From Pyrinomonadaceae bacterium (GTDB lineage Bacteria > Acidobacteriota > Blastocatellia > Pyrinomonadales > Pyrinomonadaceae), in NCBI GenBank assembly GCA_013812565.1, contig JACCTF010000453.1, positions 1 to 7,206 of the forward strand: 7,206 bases of DNA, written 5' to 3'. Both the position numbers and the translations under genes were made by a program. This document shows positions 5,113-7,206 of this stretch, one piece after another. The notes under the pieces were generated by a model, which worked only from the letters and a program-made list of their open reading frames with translations, searched no databases and was not told the DNA's origin. How positions within the stretch are numbered: position 1 is the first letter of the stretch; the number at the start of each line of letters is the position of its first letter.

Positions 5113-6276
5113 TCACGCCCCAGCGCGCCTGCTCAACAAACGCCCTTCAATACGCGGCAGACTGGCAAGCACCACTTCACCAACGATCTGCAAACTTCGC
5201 GGCGATATTTTGTCTAGAGTATCTTCAGCCGTGTGCCAATGCGGGTAGGTATTGAGCTGTATAAGATCAACCGCATCTACGCCTGCGCGCAAAAAGGGTT
5301 CATGATCGTCGCCGCCAACTCCTTCTTCGCGATCAACGAAGTATGCTTCGTATTTCATCTCGCGCGCCGTCTGCCAGATGATGTCAACCAACCAACGTGT
5401 GCTCATCGGGTCGCGTCCGAGTTCCAGCTTCTTGTAGCCGATCATGTCCAGCAGGATCATGGCGCGCAGACGCTTCAACTCATTTCGATCAACAAGCTGT
5501 GCCACGAAGCGGCGACTTCCATACGTGTTATCTGGCGCGGTCGGTGTGCCGCAATCGTCCCAATTCTTGCAGAGAGCTTCCTCGCCATCAAAGAAAACAA
5601 ACCAGCGGGTAAAGCGCGGTCGCTGTTTACTGGCTGTCAACACGCGTGCCATCTCAAGCAGCGCGCCCGTCGAGGAGCCGCCATCATTAGCGCCGACAAA
5701 GCCAAACTCTTTGTAGAGCTTCGTGTCGTAGTGGCTGGCAAGCATAATCACGTCGCTTGTTTCGCCTGGAAGCTCCGCCGTGATGTTTACCATACGGCGC
5801 TCGCCAACCGGAGTTTTAATGCGGAACTCATCTGTGGAAACCTGCAAGCCATAAGAACGTAGCTCGCTGATGATGTACTTACGCGTGCGTTCAAGTTCCT
5901 TTGATCCGGCGACGCGCGGCCCTATGTCAACCATCTTCTTTACATGCGCAAAAGCTCGCTCGCCGTCAAAGGCGATGCTGGAAGCGTCAGCCGCGATGGA
6001 TAGAGAAGCGGTCGGAGAGGTTTGCGGCGAAGATTGCGCGCGAGTGTTCTCATTGGGCGCTGAAGAACTCTTTGAGCAGGTTTGAAGACTGAAGGGAAGA
6101 AAAAGGCAGAGTGCGAGAGAAAAGTTCGTGCGGGCACGAATGGCGCGCGGTGCACATATGCGTGTGCGACCCACAGGTGTGCGCGTTAGCGACGCTACCT
6201 TACTAAGAGATGTGATATACGAACTGTAACAGTTGCGCCAAATATGCCAACTGAGCCAACTGTAAATGCGCAGCAT
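5113..6276 (-). CDS. M28-family zinc peptidase, glutaminyl-cyclase-like, putative lipoprotein
   Basis: Zinc hydrolase of the M28 clan. The catalytic part (about 105-375) has ASHYDT (His182), GANDGG (Asp198), FDGEEA (Glu232/Glu233), LLDMIG (Asp277) and HWHTAED (His348), the expected metal ligands and general base. DNTYGSRR, GGDDHEPFLRAGV and W347-H348 are closer to glutaminyl-peptide cyclotransferases than to ordinary aminopeptidases, so it may form N-terminal pyroglutamate or act as an aminopeptidase. Coordinates give the longest open frame (ATG at 6276), but the true start is probably later: a signal-like stretch FSLALCLFLPFSLQTC ends at Cys67 in a lipobox-like LQTC, far too deep for a signal peptide. 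GTG at 6172-6174 would give a normal 16-residue basic n-region (GRTRICAPRAIRAR) but has no Shine-Dalgarno. A Ser/Pro/Thr-rich linker (69-95) follows the Cys, as in envelope lipoproteins. Confidence 0.85.
   Translation of the reverse strand: MLRIYSWLSWHIWRNCYSSYITSLSKVASLTRTPVGRTRICAPRAIRARTNFSLALCLFLPFSLQTCSKSSSAPNENTRAQSSPQTSPTASLSIAADASSIAFDGERAFAHVKKMVDIGPRVAGSKELERTRKYIISELRSYGLQVSTDEFRIKTPVGERRMVNITAELPGETSDVIMLASHYDTKLYKEFGFVGANDGGSSTGALLEMARVLTASKQRPRFTRWFVFFDGEEALCKNWDDCGTPTAPDNTYGSRRFVAQLVDRNELKRLRAMILLDMIGYKKLELGRDPMSTRWLVDIIWQTAREMKYEAYFVDREEGVGGDDHEPFLRAGVDAVDLIQLNTYPHWHTAEDTLDKISPRSLQIVGEVVLASLPRIEGRLLSRRAGA
6214..6263 (-). promoter_or_regulatory. candidate control region of the peptidase gene: direct repeats, palindrome, promoter-like boxes
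   Basis: Three adjacent 9-base units, GCCAAATAT (6237-6245), GCCAACTGA (6246-6254) and GCCAACTGT (6255-6263), stand next to a perfect 13-bp palindrome AACTGTAACAGTT (6222-6234). AACTGTAA occurs twice, 36 bases apart (6222, 6258). On the minus strand TTGGCG (6236-6241) and TATATC (6214-6219), 16 bases apart, could be -35 and -10 boxes, with the palindrome in the spacer where an operator would act. This reading requires the peptidase to start downstream, near 6174; otherwise the repeats encode the Trp-rich YSWLSWHIW. Confidence 0.3.
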
Positions 6277-6292
6277 TGGGTTCCGGTGCAGA

Positions 6293-6874
6293 TTATGTAG
6301 ATTGCTTCTCTTTTTGCCCGGCTTCGTTTGACGTCCGCCGATGTTCAGCAGGGCGATGCGCGTCGCGTTCGCGGCGGGAGAGCCGACGACCTCTTCCGGC
6401 CATTATGTCTAGAACCTTCTCACCGACCTTCGATGGTATGTTTGAGATGGCATTAAGGGTTTGGTAAGCGGTCATCGCTTCAAACTCAAAAAGCGTCGCA
6501 AACTTTCGTTCAAGCGGCATCTCGCGAAACTCTTTGCGAAAATCCTTCACAGCTTCTTCCGGGGTCTCTTCACGCTCGGTCACCGGCACAGCGCGCAGCA
6601 CAAGATCGCCGGCGCGTTCCACCTTCACTTGGCATGCGAGACGTTCGCCTGCCGCAAGTCGGTCCTGGCTTAAGTGCACGCGCTCTGCATCCGTCAAAGA
6701 TGAGAGCAGCGTTGCGCCTTCCTGAACAACAACGGCGCACGTGTCGCACTCGCCGCGCCCTTCGCATTTAGCGGGCAGACGAATTCCCAAACGTTTTGCT
6801 GCGTCCCATAAATACGAGCCTTCAGCAACAATCCCGCCCTGGCCTTCGGGTTCAAACTTTATGTTAACGCCCAT
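6293..6874 (-). CDS. 2Fe-2S ferredoxin-domain protein with C-terminal extension
   Basis: Residues 1-100 form a plant/adrenodoxin-type 2Fe-2S ferredoxin domain. The cluster ligands are Cys37, Cys43 and Cys46 (CEGRGECDTC, CxxxxxCxxC) and Cys81 (RLACQ). It should carry electrons in the cytoplasm; the partner is unknown. The remaining 93 residues are not part of the fold: an acidic linker (REETPEEAVKDF), a helical part (about 119-158, MPLERKFATLFEFEAMTAYQ and following), then a strongly basic tail (RGRRLSRRERDAHR). That makes the protein about twice the size of a plain ferredoxin. The ATG start is supported by GAGGG (6881-6885) at 6 bases. The gene follows the Fur-family gene by 123 bp on the same strand, which is suggestive of iron or redox control but no clear Fur box is seen. 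Confidence 0.85.
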   Translation of the reverse strand: MGVNIKFEPEGQGGIVAEGSYLWDAAKRLGIRLPAKCEGRGECDTCAVVVQEGATLLSSLTDAERVHLSQDRLAAGERLACQVKVERAGDLVLRAVPVTEREETPEEAVKDFRKEFREMPLERKFATLFEFEAMTAYQTLNAISNIPSKVGEKVLDIMAGRGRRLSRRERDAHRPAEHRRTSNEAGQKEKQST

Positions 6875-6930
6875 TTATTGCCCTCACGCTCCGCAACACG
6901 GTTGCATTTTGAAATTATTGGATGCCGAGG

Positions 6931-6959
6931 AAGGTACACTGCCCTCAATGAAGAATCAA
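6931..6959 (-). promoter_or_regulatory. weak candidate promoter for the ferredoxin gene
   Basis: On the minus strand TTGATT (6954-6959, 4 of 6) and TACCTT (6931-6936, 3 of 6) are 17 bases apart, leaving a leader of about 50 bases. The leader holds a small stem GCAAC-ACG-GTTGC (6893-6905). The match is weak; read-through from the Fur-family gene is equally possible. Confidence 0.22.
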
Positions 6960-6997
6960 GGCACGCGTATTGGTAAAGCGACACAGAAAAGTTTTAG

Positions 6998-7206
6998 CTA
7001 TCGTTGGTTGTGCGCGTGGGCAGTGAGCGGCATGTGCGACTCGACGACTGCCTCATCTTCCTTGCGTGCTTGTTCGCGCCCCTGACAATCCTCGCAAAGA
7101 CCAAAGATGCGCAGTGAGTGCTGAGTGGTTTTGAAGTGATGTCTGGCGGCGATAGCTTCTTGAATAGCTCTGAGTTCAGCGGAGAAAAACTCGATATTGT
7201 TGCCGC
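6998..7206 (-). CDS. Fur-family regulator, C-terminal part (5' end outside the window)
   Basis: The last 69 codons of a gene that enters from the right edge and ends in TAG at 6998-7000. The first full codons read GNNIEFFSAELRAIQEAI, as in the dimerisation domain of Fur/PerR/Zur proteins just after their first CxxC. Then come HHFKTTQHSLRIFGLCEDC, with the His residues of the metal site and the second structural zinc pair CEDC. This is the standard C-terminal layout of Fur-family metalloregulators, which bind DNA with Fe2+, Mn2+ or Zn2+ as co-factor. After CEDC there are about 28 additional residues (QGREQARKEDEAVVESHM ...), a charged tail rather than the family core. The winged-helix half is outside the window, so iron, zinc or peroxide sensing cannot be distinguished. 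Confidence 0.8.
   Translation of the reverse strand, partial: GNNIEFFSAELRAIQEAIAARHHFKTTQHSLRIFGLCEDCQGREQARKEDEAVVESHMPLTAHAHNQR

Noticed and set aside
5233..5862. A 209-codon plus-strand open frame opposite the M28 peptidase
   Set aside because: It covers the catalytic part of a clear M28 enzyme on the other strand and shows no family motif of its own.
6893..6905. Short stem GCAAC-ACG-GTTGC in the ferredoxin leader as a terminator or riboswitch
   Set aside because: It is five base pairs alone, with no U-tract in the direction of transcription and no recognisable riboswitch core.
6741..7085. A 114-codon plus-strand frame spanning the ferredoxin start and the Fur end
   Set aside because: It runs across two supported minus-strand genes and the gap between them, and the product shows no domain.
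1..7206. CRISPR array, tRNA, rRNA, integrase or transposase
   Set aside because: I saw no regularly spaced direct repeats of CRISPR size, no cloverleaf or rRNA-like stretch, and no transposase or integrase motif in any frame.

Overview
The window is a 7.2 kb stretch of a bacterial chromosome in which every gene I can support lies on the minus strand, so transcription runs from the right end to the left. The base composition is moderate to slightly GC-rich. There are no tRNA or rRNA genes, no CRISPR array, no transposase and no phage gene. The mix fits an Acidobacteriota-like organism, perhaps Blastocatellia: an F420-pathway CofH, a fused CinA/PncC, a lipoprotein-like M28 peptidase resembling glutaminyl cyclase, and intergenic palindromic repeats. 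This assignment is an impression from protein style, not a proof.

In transcription order the layout is as follows. (1) The C-terminal part of a Fur-family regulator is cut by the right edge (6998-7206). (2) A 2Fe-2S ferredoxin with a long helical and basic C-terminal extension (6293-6874). (3) An M28/glutaminyl-cyclase-like putative lipoprotein (5113-6276, true start probably near 6174), preceded by three 9-bp direct repeats and a perfect palindrome. (4) A 162-bp leader with a putative promoter, a hairpin repeat and a 12-codon leader ORF, then a small cupin (4600-4950). (5) A roughly 90-codon remnant of an isopropylmalate/isocitrate dehydrogenase-family gene, placed directly after the cupin (about 4293-4570). 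(6) An unrecognised protein with two membrane segments and a TPR-like part (3410-4237). (7) cinA (2013-3248), ended by an 83-bp palindromic element. (8) plsY (1227-1841) with a good candidate promoter. (9) cofH (2-1147), preceded by a tiny ORF that overlaps its start by 4 bases.

The genes do not form one pathway. CinA/PncC works in pyridine-nucleotide salvage, PlsY makes lysophosphatidic acid for phospholipids, CofH makes the FO chromophore of coenzyme F420, and the Fur/ferredoxin pair suggests iron or redox physiology. Shared orientation and short gaps allow some co-transcription (plsY-cofH most plausibly). The palindromic element and the candidate promoters argue for several units rather than one operon.

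I see no clear multi-gene system of a new type. The parts most worth a second look are the cupin leader (hairpin plus mini-ORF), the dehydrogenase remnant, the repeat-rich region before the peptidase, the ferredoxin C-terminal extension, and the two intergenic palindromic elements, which look like members of dispersed repeat families.
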